Assembly (NCBI GenBank): GCA_036583965.1
Contig: JAZBQD010000027.1
Location: forward strand, 20,325,001 to 20,389,000
Source of the DNA: Prunella strophiata
Lineage: Eukaryota > Chordata > Aves > Passeriformes > Prunellidae
Length of the DNA stretch: 64,000 nt
Reading direction: 5' to 3'
How positions within the stretch are numbered: position 1 is the stretch's first letter; each line of letters starts with the position of its first letter. The notes below the pieces were generated by a model, which saw only the letters and a list, made by a program, of their open reading frames with translations, did not search any database and was not told the origin of the DNA. The translations under genes were made by a program, and so were the position numbers. Positions 40,106 through 52,600 of this stretch are shown in pieces.

Positions 40106-40250
40106 CCTCTGAGATGATCTTGGTTGGTTGGAGCATGGTGCTGACAACACCAAGGTTGTGGGTTTGATCCCCATATGGGTTGTTCACCCAGGGCTTGCAC
40201 TCCATGGTCCCTGTAAAACCCTTCCAACTCAGAATATTCTGTGATGTATT
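40106..40250 (+). mobile_element. tRNA-Ile-headed SINE with CR1-like tail (TguSINE1-like)
   Basis: The 5' part aligns by eye to a tRNA-Ile: TTGGTTGGAGCATGGTGCT, then ACACCAAGGTTGTGGG, then a B-box-like GGTTTGATCC at 40161-40170. The last has the CpG-decay form of the canonical GGTTCGATCC. The anticodon region reads GAC where tRNA-Ile has AAT, and the A-box is degenerate, so this is not a functional tRNA gene. After a short linker the 3' part carries a CR1-like end (CCATGGTCCCTGTAAAACCCTTCCAACTCAGAATATTCTGTGATG), which would let CR1 machinery mobilise it. The combination matches the zebra finch family TguSINE1. Similar T/A-rich sequences flank both ends (40091-40105 and about 40248-40262) and may be an imperfect target-site duplication. 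Confidence 0.85.
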
Positions 40251-41543
40251 TTAATTTTTCATTTAAATTCTGCCTGGACCACTTTTGAATATTCTAAAAT
40301 CCAAAATATAGTAATTTTACTTAACTCACCCATCTATTCTACAGTTGCACAATACTTCTCAGATCAAGATAATATATAAGTTTACTGACAAATGCAACAA
40401 AGTTTAACTAAACATCTTCTAATATTTCATGGCCAAATTAAAATTGCCTTTTCACCTGTTTTCAAATCAAGGACTGAAAAAATCTGTGTCCATAAATATG
40501 ATAAAAATCTGGCAGAAAAAGAGATTAAGTACTGAAAATATTAACCAGCACACTGAGTCAAATGGAGGAAAAGAACAGCACAGACTTCTGACAAGAGATG
40601 GATATTGAGACTACTTTTTATTAATGACACACATTTGCAATGTGCTTCTGGTTTTTAGATCAACCAGCTGCTTGCACACTGACTGGTTCCTACACTCTCC
40701 TGTTCCACTGGAGCAGGAGAAGAAATCCTTGCACTTTTACCCTCTGGAGCAGTACTCACATTTACAGGAGTCTAAAGCAGCTGCCCTCACTGAACCCACA
40801 GCCAGCATTACAAATGGCACAGCAGGGCAGCACAGCACTACCCACCCCAGTGGGCACAGTGCCTCTCACCACAAGAAATCCATTATCCTCTACTCTGCTA
40901 GGCATGAGGGGGTCATGACTTTCTGTCATGAATCTGTGCCCTCATTGCATTCCTCCTCCTGTTCTGTACTGTGCCTGAATGACCTCTATACACAGGCATA
41001 TATCAGGCAGTTCTTAACCTCCATAATTATTTTTTTCAATCAAAATTCTACCAGTTTTGGTTTTTCTCCAAAGAAATATCCATCCACCTTTTAGGAGTGC
41101 ATTAAATCATTAAAGATAAGCTTAAGAATCTGGGCACCTTCCTTCCTTTATCTCTTTCTACCACAATCATCCTTGGGCAAACAAAAACACCTTATATTTC
41201 CTAGTCCATATTTCTGCAGAGAATTGTATAATGAGTGATGCATTTCACTCACAAGACAGAAACACTGGTATATTTGATTGATACAAGACAGTGAGTTAAC
41301 TCACTGACAGTGAGTAAAAAGACATTTTTACTGATTAATATAATAAACTTTCAAAGTAACTTAAATTTAACATAATCTGATGACATGAATGTTAATAAAG
41401 AAGTAATATACTTTGTATGTTCATCCTACCAAATTTCATACCAGTTTTTACATTTAAACAAGCTCCTATACAGTTGAAATTCAATTAATCTTCAAAAGGA
41501 TGAATCTGTATCTGACATTTTGGCTTTGCAATGAGACCACAGC
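40251..41543. other. Unassigned non-coding DNA
   Basis: A 156-codon plus frame (40624-41094) and an overlapping 92-codon frame occur here. Neither resembles a known protein, and the region is GC-richer only between about 40690 and 40880. I see no splice signals or promoter that would support a gene. Confidence 0.55.
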
Positions 41544-41648
41544 TGGATGCCAAATGAACTTCAAACCACAGGCCAGGTTGGATGGGGCCCTGAACAACCT
41601 GAACTAGCAGCTGGAATCCCCACCCATGGCAGGGGAGTTGGAGGCTTC
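41544..41648 (+). mobile_element. Small CR1 remnant
   Basis: About 105 bp of sense CR1 close to the 3' end: GGATGCC, then CAGGCCAGGTTGGATGGGGC (about 41569-41588), a degraded CCTGAACAACCTGAACTAG, and CCCATGGCAGGGGAGTTGGA (about 41623-41642). The final CR1 segment after GTTGGA and the terminal repeat are missing. It cannot encode anything. Confidence 0.88.
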
Positions 41649-44600
41649 CTGCCTGAAAATACAACATACTCAACACACACTGCAAGGAAAGTAATGTCAT
41701 AGTGAATACTTTGTTTTCATCTCTATTTATTATGAGGGTTATTCAGCATATCTTTGCAAGCTAAAACTAAACTCTGCATATCCAGATAAGTGATATTCCC
41801 ATTGTTTTCTCTAGGTATTTAGGAAGGTGCATGTCTACACATAGAATTCAGTGTAAGGTGGTGATCTCAAGTATGATCATGTAGTAAATTAAGAGTTGTA
41901 AATTCCCAATTTTGTGCTTAAATTTTATTTAATGGGAACCTACTTGCCGAATTTAATATAGAATCTCTGCAAAGTGCTCATTTTTGTTCAGCTTTTCAAA
42001 TCTTCTCTCTCTATGGCAAGTGAGCTACTCAGAAAAAATTTTCAGTAAGTGGTATCAAGTGGGCCCAAAATACCCATTGACCTTGAAAGCAGAAAATGGA
42101 AACAGTCACTTCAGACGATGTAATTTGTATTCTCCAGTAGTGTTAGAGTGAATACCATCCAGCTAATCTGTAGAACTCTCAAACCATTATAATTTACCCT
42201 ATGAAACAGATCATTGTCAGAAGAAGAGCTGGCAATATTGGAGAAGTACTCTTTACTCAGCTTTCATACAAGAGTCAAGAGATTTCTGATATTCTCAGGG
42301 ATGTAACCACCACAAATATTCTGGGAGTAAAGACACATCTCATAGTGTTTCCACAGATCAAAACAATACAAAAGCACCTCCAGACAGTGAGTGACAGCCA
42401 TTTAAGAATAGTGAGGGTTCTTTAAAAACCTTTGGAATTTCAAAATATGAGGGTATTCAAGACTTAAGTAGAACAAAAAATCAGGGACAGGTCAGTAGTT
42501 TACATTTTACATTACCAAAATGCAATCACAAATTTAATGGGTCAAAAAAGCAAACTAAACAACCTTCCCTAAGCAGAAACCAGCAGCACTGGAAACCCAT
42601 TATACACAAATGGAAGGAACAGTCTTGTTTCTTGAAGACAATAGTGGTATCAAGAAGAAAAATCCACCAGCACCACAACCCACCTGACCCCATAAAGACA
42701 AAGTTCATATTTTATAAGTCTGTGTTAGAGGCCATGAGCACTTACTACCAGTAACAGCCTTGCAATGCAATCCTTCCTCTGCCTCAGAGGAGTATTGAAC
42801 ATATCCCTGTGTTAGCATGGTAACAAATGCATGCTTCTTGTAGTTCCCAACCCAGATATGAATATTTTAAAATAAATTACTTCATCCTTATGATGCACAC
42901 TAGACTTTCACCTTTCACACAAAGCCCCTTTTCTTCTCCCTCTCTCCTAATACAAATCTGTTCCTAGAATGCAATCATATCAGCATTAGCACTTTTCCCA
43001 GCCTAAATAAGACAAGTTTTCATCTGCTCTCAGAGCATCAGCTCTCCCCTTCCTGGAAAGCACTGGCAGCACAACCACCTCCCTTTCCCAGTGGATGTGG
43101 CTTTGCAGTGTTCATGTGGCATGGAAGGCAGCACACTCACATTTCACAGATGGATATCTGGATTGAATGAAACAAATATCATTGATACTGTCAGCTGCAA
43201 AGTACAAATGATAAGAATAATAGTGATGATAATAACACCAGAATCTACCTACAAATGTTGCTGTAAGTAGCAAAATCCAGATGCTACAATGTCTGGGGCA
43301 AGCATTCAAAATATTTTAATATAAACTTCTTTAATGTAAATATCTTATCTGATTTCAGGTCAAATTCTTCAAGATTTATCGCTGATGCTATTAATTTTAA
43401 ATTATGACCACAAATATATCTTCATTTTAAAAAAGAAAACACATAACTTCCTAGGAAAACTGTATATAATAGTGTCAAAAATTGTAACATAGCCAAGATA
43501 ATGACAGATTAGAGATTCAACTGAGTATAAAGAAATTCCAGTTGGTTACCTTCTAAGATATGCTTAACTCTGTAACTGAGGATGCTCCACACAAAACCAC
43601 ACCACTATGGAATGAAAATACTATCAAACTGAAAAATTATAAAAAATGAAAAATCATTTTGATGATGAAAAATCATTTGCAACCAAGTTGGCTTGGTAAT
43701 AAACCATGTGACATGCATCACCTGTGGCAAAAGAAACTGTTGGTGTTACACAGAATTTATACTCTGGTTGACAGCAAAGAGAAATCATTCTCAGAAGAGG
43801 TAGGGGAAAACACAGTGTACATTGAGTTCCAATGAAATAGAATGAAAATATTTCTACAATAATTAATTTTGTCCCACATATCAGTTGTTGCTATGATCCT
43901 AATTTCATGATTTATTCTATTACTTTTAGCTCTGCTGTGTTAGAGTTGTAAATTTGAAGTATTCTCTGCTCCTTAGACAGAGAAAAGGCTATATTATGAC
44001 TGCTGTAGATTCTGGCTTAAAGGATGATTGTTACAAAGAATATTTGATCTGGGGGCATGTAAGGAAAGGAGATGAATAATGCAAACACAGGGAATAAGAA
44101 ATGCTCAGACAGAAGAAAGGCTTTGGGTTCTGCACACTAGTGTGCAATACAAACTGGGCAGTAAGTAGGTGCTCTCTGGCCCAGAGAGAGAGGGGTATCC
44201 TGCTTCATAAAGTCCAGACTGTTCCCATCAAGCAGACATGACTATCTCACTAAATTTCAAAATCTACTTAAATTTTGGTGGTTCCTTTGTCAATAGAGAA
44301 AGGGCATAAATGTTGTGATGTAGTTTAAGGTGTTAAACTCCTCCAATCCTGTAAATATATTTTAAATCTTTCCTTTCATAGCTTTTAGCTCCTAAAACAG
44401 TGCTACTCACAGACATCCTGAATTTTTTACAAAGCACTTTCTTTATGCCATCACTTCTATTTTTTTCCAGTGTAGTGATGGCCAGTACATTGGAGCAATA
44501 TTTCTCACCCATGAATGGCAATAAATATCCATTTCTTGCCAGGTAGTATTGTACCTTGCTAAGTACATCACATTCCTTATCTGTCAAAATGACAGCAGCT

Positions 44601-47600
44601 GCAAATGTCCCTCAGCTATATGCTGATATGTCTTGAATGTGAATAAAAACAACCAAACTCCTACATCTTAACAGATGTAAACAAGGTACATGTTTGATGC
44701 AACACATTTGCAAAAACATTCAAATCATTCAGACTCTCTACATAGAGGTCCAGAAAAGCCTTAATTCAGCTTCCAAGTCTAATCCAAGATTTACAGACAA
44801 CTCCTCCTCAGATATTGTTGAATCCATATTTGGGTCCAAGTCTTGCCATTGTGCTATTTAGAATCTAGATTGGTATTTGGATGTGGGGAAAATGCAGACA
44901 TTTTGTAGTCATTCATAAGCAAAGTGCTATTGACCACAAACAGCCCAAGCATATGACTACAGGAATTTTCACTGCATATATTTTCTTCAAAGCAAAACAA
45001 TCTTATAGTTGTTCATTAAAAATTACTTAGGTTTACTACCTCTTTATATTCTGCCCACATACCTTCCTTCTTTGACTAGGGCAGATTTATGAAGGAGCAC
45101 AAAAGGATGGGCTTGACTTTAAAAATATATATAAGCAATTGTTGGTGAAAACATGCTGGGAACAATATATAGTTTTTGTGCTTCTTCACTGGTTTGGATT
45201 AAATCTACTGCATTTTTAGGAGAAGACTTTGAAATCAATTATTTGAGTACATTTCTTTGCATCCCAAATAATTTTTGTAGAGCTCATGTCACATCAGAGG
45301 TGTGCCTCAGTGGACCTAATTCATCAAAGAGATTTTAAAATCCAATCAAATGAAACTAAGTAGCCTGGGTCCTTAGGGACATATGGCAGTAAATGAAATA
45401 TTTAACAATGAATGAAAGAGATAACAGCCACCACAAGACTGCATTATTTTTAGATGCATATGTATATAACATACAGAAAAGAAAATGCCTTGTGCAGTAT
45501 GAATAGTAAATTACAACCTCAAAAGATAAACTGATAAAACAATGTCAGCTGAAAGGCTTTCATTTCAGAAATGATAAGAAAAAAATCTTTTAAGTGGGAA
45601 GAAAATGTGGTTTTAAATATATATTTCAAGCATCAAAATATGTGATTGTGATGGAACAAAAACATAAATATGTACAATAGAAAAAGCAGATGGGAAAAAA
45701 AAATTATACCCCAAGTATTGTCTTAAAAAGTATCCTTTGTTCTCCTCCATGGGTCACCATAAACCTCACTGAGATAAATGGAAATAGCTCAGAAATGCCC
45801 AAGCTGTTTACAGATTATGACAATTTCAGGAGTTTGACATAAATAACAGCAGGAATCAGCACCTGCAACCACTTAGTGGCAATTTGATATTATCTACAAG
45901 ATATGTGGCTTTAATACACAGTAATAAATTAATGTCACTATCTGTCAGCAAAGTGCAAGTGAAAATATTAATGCCAGGATAAATGCAGTTTCAGAAATTG
46001 CTGACATTTGAAAAATAAACTACTTTACACTTGAACTCTGGAGTTAGCTTTACAATTTATATGAGGTGCCCAGAGCAGATGCACAGTTTATTAAAATGCA
46101 AAGATTCAAATCAAAGATTAAACCAATTCTGCAGATATTATAATTGAATTAAAACTCAAAATATTCTTCTGCCACACAATGTGAGTGGCTGTCATGTAAA
46201 TTACCTGGTTTAAAACAAAATCAAGTAATAACTATCTGCAATTTGCTAGGAGGGACATTATGATTAGGCATCAGATATATTTTTGCAAAAGAAGCCCCTT
46301 GACTTGGGTTCTTCTCTCAGTTACCAGATGGGTTGGGATTTAACCCTGGTATGATGGCAAAGGAACTGGGCCAATAAGGAATAAAAAAGTACAATAGTTA
46401 TAGCAAGATATATGTATGATCAACCCAAATTCACAGAAAGTTCTCATGACTAACAGCACAACCATTTTCAGCATCCAGCAGGAGCACAAGCAGACATATT
46501 TCAGTGGTTTTTCAGTGGTTTCTCTTTTTATCCTTTTCCTCTAAAGACTACACAAAACAATCAGGTTGGAAATTAAATGACTGTTTTAATTACATTTTTT
46601 TTACTGTTATAGATATACTCTCTCACTTGGCTTATATTTTAGAATTTTTCATTCATTATTTTATTACTATTGGTCCCTTAAGATTATCATATTGAGTTTT
46701 TCTAGTCTCTAAAGTAATGAATATTGTAATTAAATCTTGGTTAAAGGTAGTTCAGAGCCAAATGGTGCTCATTTCTTTCAAGCATCTGGTTGCCAATTCA
46801 ACTTTTAGTTTGCTGGCTTTGATAATTCTTTGACCCTGATCAAAGAACTTTTTAATAGAGCTCTTAGTGGCTATTTATACGAGAAGATAAGAATGAAGAA
46901 CAAAACTACAAAAAAAAAGCTTATTAGGAACTAAAATGATGATGCTTTTTACCCTGTCTTGCTCTCCTCTCCTTCAGAGCAATCACAAGGATACAGAAGT
47001 GAAAACAGGTGGAGTTCACTAAAAGAGCCTGTTCATTGTCCCAGAGGGACTACAAATTACATGAACAGTTCAACCCTGTCCTCCTCAGTCCCAGTGGAAC
47101 TCACAGGCAGTTTCAAGTACAGCAGAACTCAACCTACCTGGCAGATATATTAACAGAGCTGGAATGTGAATACCCAAATTTAGTGAAAGCCTGCTGTGCA
47201 GATGCTGAGGAGCAATTACCTCATGAGAGATGAGCTTTTGTTGTGATGTGCTTGTAACTCTTTCAGGTGCCATGGAGCCTTCAGTACATCTTGGACAAAA
47301 ATACACCAGGACAGGAGAGTAAGGAATGAGAAGGAACAGAGATTGGTCCATAACACAGAATCCAGGGAGGTCTGCTAAGAACTGCAGTGGGGAAACAGCT
47401 GATCTCCAGTCAGCCACAGACAGAGGAAGTGGCATGTGAGAGCAGAGCTCTTGTTGGAAGAAAGTGTTTCTCCAAAAATGACAACACACCGAACCATTCT
47501 GTTTCCTTGCTAAAAGTACATCTATTTTCATGATCATATAAACACCAGAGTGCTACAGCAAAATAAAACAATCCTCAGTCAAGTAACAGAAAATAATCTG

Positions 47601-48022
47601 TCCCACCCATGTGCTCCTCCCAGCACTGACAGCACTTGCAGAGACTCTGCCCTAAACCAGCAGGAATATACCTGTAATGGTAAATATGGCACCCTTGGAT
47701 AATTAAAGTCTTATCATCTACACTGTTAGAGATGTTTGCAGCATTGTCAGAAAGGACCTGCTAGCTGGTGGGGGTTTTAGTTGTTTATTTGTTTGGGGTT
47801 TTTAATCTTTATTTGAAGAAGCCTTTTGAGATCTGTTTTTAAGGGATTACAGTTTCACAAACACTCCATCTGAATACCAGTTTCATATATATACAAACCA
47901 AACACATGGACTTCACTCTTTTCTCAGCATGAGCTTTGCTATTCCTGTCTTTTCAATTCCTAAATTGTCTTAAACACAGTGATACTGAGAAATAGGAGTT
48001 AAAGAAATTATGCCCTCCCCTC

Positions 48023-48024
<2 letters not shown>
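41649..48024. other. Unassigned non-coding DNA
   Basis: AT-rich sequence with no gene recognised. At 43626-43658 the word ATGAAAAATCATT occurs twice, about 20 bp apart. A good pyrimidine-rich acceptor-like site ends at 46977 (CTCTCCTCTCCTTCAG) and is followed by a 64-codon open frame, but no good donor lies at exon distance. A 150-codon minus frame at 47085-47537 is unrecognised. Confidence 0.6.

Positions 48025-48070
<46 letters not shown>
48025..48070 (+). repeat. A46 homopolymer
   Basis: An uninterrupted run of 46 A, preceded by CCCTCCCCTCGC and followed by GCAGCCCCAAAACCC. No recognisable cDNA lies upstream and no flanking direct repeat was found, so there is no evidence for a processed pseudogene. 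The exact length is sensitive to sequencing error. Confidence 0.9.
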
Positions 48071-48071
<1 letters not shown>

Positions 48072-51000
48072 CAGCCCCAAAACCCAAACCCAAGCAGCTT
48101 TTGGAGAAAGATTTTCAAGTGGGAGTTTTGTAGTTCTAGCTAATTAAGGTGCAGTAGTTGTGCCTTCCAGCCTTGGAGGAGTTACAAGCACTGTCAGTGG
48201 GATATTGCTGCAAGCCCAAAGTACCTATCTTCCAGGATTAGCTAAATAGCAAATCATGCTGTGTGCCTCTGGTATCTGGAACTGCCTGCAATGGCACTGT
48301 ACCAACACTTCTGATACATTTCATTACAGGCACAAAAACTACACTATGTATATAGATTATACTCTTGCAATATTCCCAAGGTACTCTGTCCACTTCCAAG
48401 TGTGTTTGTCTTTTTAATAATTCCAGTATTTCAGTAAGGATTAAACAATCTTAAACAGCAAAGACAGTAACAAACTAAAAACAAGGCTCTACTGATAAAG
48501 AAACAGCCTACATTATTTGGAAAGAAACATAACTAATTAAAGTATGATAGAAAAGGGTCTATAACAGATGAAGGCTTGTAACAACTTTTGGCACAAATAA
48601 AAACCAACTACTGGCAATGAAACACCTTGAAGTGAGTTCTTAGTGTATGAATAGAGTAAAAATAGCACAATGTAAGATCCTCACTCCACCATTCATAATT
48701 AATGCACTGGAATAATTTCCTTTCTCCATTTCACCTATTTGTTTTCTTGAGATAATAAATGAAATTTTTTTGTCTACAATGGCTGACCACTTCAGTTTTA
48801 TATGTAATAATCACAATAAAATATTACCAAAATATATCCCCATCCATACAACCAGCTCAGCACACCTTGGACTGCTGAGATTTACCTGATTTTGGTGGCT
48901 GACTAGGTATATCAGCAGCTTCTAGGACATATGTCAAATAGTCATCACCTATTGGACTCCTAAGGAAAAAAAAAAAAAAAAATCCTCAATAGCAACAAAG
49001 GAATTTGAGCCTAGAATTTCTCCTTTTTTCAAACTCCATTAAGATATGAGAAGAGTCACCACTCCAGCTTTGCCTCAGTGCAGTTACAACTTTAGCTTGA
49101 ACAAGTTACAAAGGAAATGAGAACAGGAAAATGAAGCTTAGAACTCCTTATTCCATCCTCATTTTCCTTCTGAAAACTCTCACCTAGAACCCAAATGTCA
49201 GCTTTCCTGTCTTCTTGGCAAGACTGCAGCTGCTTTATATGTCATGTGTTAATTTCTGTTCCACAGGATAAAACAAAGCTTCCTTTTAATGAAAGGATGA
49301 ATTTAAAATGGAACATGAAAACTGCACAGAAAGATGGAAGTCAGGTTCATTGCTGACATTTGAATCAACATCCCAAACCAAACCTCCCAGCCTTAGCCCA
49401 ATTTACAGTGATAAAATATTGATCATGCACACATGTGCTGTAATGACCCAAAGCAGTTCTGTTTTCCAAGAACATTAAGGAGAATATGATCCCTTCTGGT
49501 GCAATTGGTGTCTCTCTCCTATTAAGACTAACGAGAACAAATTCTGCCCAACCCTAGGACCAAGTGGAAAATTCAGTTAACTTGACAACTGAATGACAAT
49601 GATATAATTAGCAAACCATACAGCTTCCAAAAGCTCACAATCCCTTCCATGCAATAAATAAAGGAAATTATTTTTAGTTCTGTGCATAAGACATTCTCAA
49701 ATAGCATCATAGGAAAGTGACCTTATAAAACAAATAATAGTCAAAATGACCCTCAGAAAAAAATCTCTCAGTATAACACAGCATTTTTTCTAGCTTTGTT
49801 GCAATAGTTTATCTATAGTTTATAGTCCATTCTTTTGATTCTGTGTTTTTACTTCAGTAATCAGGGGCAGGGGAGAAAGGAGAGGGTCTTTTACTTTTTT
49901 CTCTAATACATACAATATGAAATGCTCAGGAATGCAGAGAATGATGTCCTAATGGGATTTTTTTACATTCTCACACGCTGTTTCTCACAAGACTAAACCC
50001 AAGATGATGGATGGCTCTTTCTCTACCTCATTGATAATAAGATTCCAACTATCTATTCTATTTGTTGCTCCCCTTTAATGGTTTTGAACATCAGAATTTT
50101 TGTCAAATAGCAAGACAAAGGCAAGAGTCTGAGCAAAAGCTGACTTTTCCAAGTCAAAATAGCAGTAAAAACATAATTTAGAAATAAGTTTATCTGAAAG
50201 ATCAGCAGGTTTCCAGCCCTTTGTGGATCAATTTTACCCCAAACAAATACACCCCAGGTTCCCTGACTACCAAGGGAATATTTCCCAGGAGGTTACAAAA
50301 GCAGGAATTCCTCCATATTTTTTCAAATCTTAACATTTTCCCTAATAATACATTATTTTGTTATGTTCCCTTCCTACTTTCACCAAGAATAGGAAACAAC
50401 ACAACTTGGTGAATTGGGTGTATCCATTAGGTATGTAATTAGACCAAAAAAAGAGAGTATAAAAAATCAAACTGAACATGCATTTCATTGAAGTCACTGG
50501 GGTTTTGGTGCTGGGACAGTACAAACTTCTGGCAGAAAATCACAATTAGAGCCAAGGCTGAAGGCTTTTAAGGCAATAGTTGCACCCACAGAAATTTCTC
50601 TTGAACCAGAAAAATCCTGGATTAGCTCATTCTATCAGAAAAAACACAACCCCCTCCACACAGCTGAGAAAAACAAACAAGAAAGACCTGAAGTCTTATT
50701 ATTCTCAGTTTGTTACTAATTCTTATACCTAAGGATTGCTTCACCAACATGTGTTATGCCTTTTTATTCCAAATCATCATGCTGAAAAGTGTCCAGATTT
50801 ATCTCCCCCAAGATTCTTGAAGAAGAAAAAGTGGCAGAATAAAATTTTATTCCCTATCTTTCTTTCGTTTAGTTTATTACTTAGAAACAAGATTTATTTC
50901 AAATTTTACACTGAAGTTTTTCATTTTGGGGATAAGAGATGAAGATTTTTTTTTAAATGAAAGCATGTTTTTGAATATGTATATAATTGTATACTCCCAC

Positions 51001-52085
51001 GGAGCAATGGTACAATCAAGAAAATGCAGAGCAGTTTAAAGTTTTTCAAGTTAAGAAGTGCAAAGAACAAGAAAAAATATATCATTTGTCAAACTGGAAT
51101 TTGGCTAGTCAGTCCCAGTCCTTTCCAAAAATATACACGTGGTGGGAAGAGGAGGGCATATTTTAGCTTAGCACACATAAGTAAACCATACTCCTTTTAA
51201 AATGGGTGTTCCAGAAATCTATACTTTTTAAGATTTAAAAAATATATCTCTCTGTGAGAGATTACTTAGATTTGTTTGAAAATCTGCATATATAACTATG
51301 TAAAATTTTGTAGCTTATTTTTCCATGGAAACAGTAAAGAAATGATGCTGAGGAGTTTGACTTTGTATTTCTATTTGCTGCCAGCCTTTGAGAATGTTAC
51401 AATGCCTTATTCTGCAAACTCCATCCTCATTATAATGTCACACTTGGAAGTCAAATGTTTTAATCATTACAGAGGATGTAGCAATTCAAGTGGCCATAAT
51501 GAGATTAATAAAGCAAGAAGGTCCTTCAGATAGAACCTTATGTCATGTTAGGCCTTATTAGAAGAAGAAAGTATCTTGCTGCTGTGCAGCATAATCTGAA
51601 GGGAATGTCAATAACTGACGCATGGTTGTTCATTAATTGTGATTCACTGCTTTGAGAAATTTATTTTATGTCCAGGAAACCAGAACCCTGGAACCTACTT
51701 CATTTAGGATAATGCAAATTCATATCATGCTACAGCAAATTTCAGGATGCCAAAAGTTTCTGGAAGATTCCTCTAATTAAGGTGTTCAGTACTGGGTGGG
51801 AATACAGTTGGCCACTCCTGACCTGCCAGCATGACATGCTTTGCTGATCTGCAAACAGATAATGTATTCCTCAGTTGGCTCTGGGTCCTGGAGCCATAAA
51901 TCAGCTTCTCCTCTGCCAGGAAGAGCACTATCCTCACGTTAATTAATCCCTTTAAAACACACTCCCAGCAAGCAGAGCCCTGGTTAGCATATTTGTTGTA
52001 CGTTCACAAGCCCGTGAGTGAAAATATTTCTAAGCTTCACTAAATTTACAGCTAGCTGGTAATCCATGTTTGACTTTAACAGAGC
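48071..52085. other. Unassigned non-coding DNA
   Basis: AT-rich, with a 17-A run at 48966-48982. No gene, transposon or promoter was recognised; open frames are under 90 codons. Confidence 0.65.
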
Positions 52086-52123
52086 TGCTGATACTCAAAT
52101 GGCATGCTGATACTCAAATGCCA
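52086..52123 (+). repeat. 19-bp tandem duplication
   Basis: TGCTGATACTCAAATGGCA at 52086-52104 is followed immediately by a copy differing at one position (52105-52123, ending ATGCCA). It lies on the left edge of a GC-rich island. Confidence 0.9.
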
Positions 52124-52181
52124 ATCTCGTGGCAAAATGAGCTCTTCCCTATTTCCCATTTTATGTCTACACAAACACCAA

Positions 52182-52230
52182 CACCAGTTGTGCTGGTCAA
52201 ACACAACACCACCACCAGTTGTGCTGGTCA
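52182..52230 (+). repeat. Duplicated 18-bp word, period 31
   Basis: CACCAGTTGTGCTGGTCA occurs exactly at 52182-52199 and 52213-52230. Each copy also contains an inverted repeat (ACCAG...CTGGT around a 5-base loop). Confidence 0.9.
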
Positions 52231-52600
52231 GGGCTGGGCTGTGGTCCCTGGGGGCTGGGCAGGCCCATGGAACCAGGGTCAGGGAGGAGAGGGAAGGTGT
52301 TCCCTTCTGCACCCACTGACCCTGGGTCTGAGAGGCACCAGCACCCCAGGGCTGCCAGCCCTTTCCCAGCTCTGGCACTTGCAGAGCCAGAGCTACAGCT
52401 GGGCAGGCCACAGGCACACGGAAGAGAAATCCCAACCAGCAGGGGCCAGAACAAAACCCAGACAGCTCTCAGGGCTCTGCCCTGCCAGGTCAAGCAATGG
52501 CTGCTGCTGGAAACAGCAAAAATGCTGGGCTTTAAATCCCTTCTGCTCAGTCACTTAGCCATAGGCTCACTCAGGAGCACAGCAAAGGCATCACAAACTC
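52231..52600. other. GC-rich island of unknown origin
   Basis: A roughly 370-bp stretch clearly richer in G and C than its surroundings, with abundant CAGG/CTGG words but few CpG, so it is not a typical CpG-island promoter. Five overlapping open frames of 71-162 codons on both strands reflect the shortage of TA-containing stops in this composition. None looks like a known protein. A decayed LTR or other repeat is possible but I cannot assign one. Confidence 0.6.

Noticed and set aside
40112..40184. Possible tRNA-Ile gene
   Set aside because: The anticodon and A-box are altered, the stems are degraded and a CR1-like tail follows. This is the head of a SINE.
40624..41094. 156-codon plus-strand open frame
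   Set aside because: No recognisable domain. It sits in a slightly GC-richer stretch that lowers stop frequency, and it has an overlapping competing frame.
46951..47160. Exon candidate after a strong acceptor ending at 46977
   Set aside because: No good donor follows at exon distance, and the 64-codon frame shows no family resemblance.
47085..47537. 150-codon minus-strand open frame
   Set aside because: No family resemblance, and it overlaps other frames on the opposite strand. Treated as chance.
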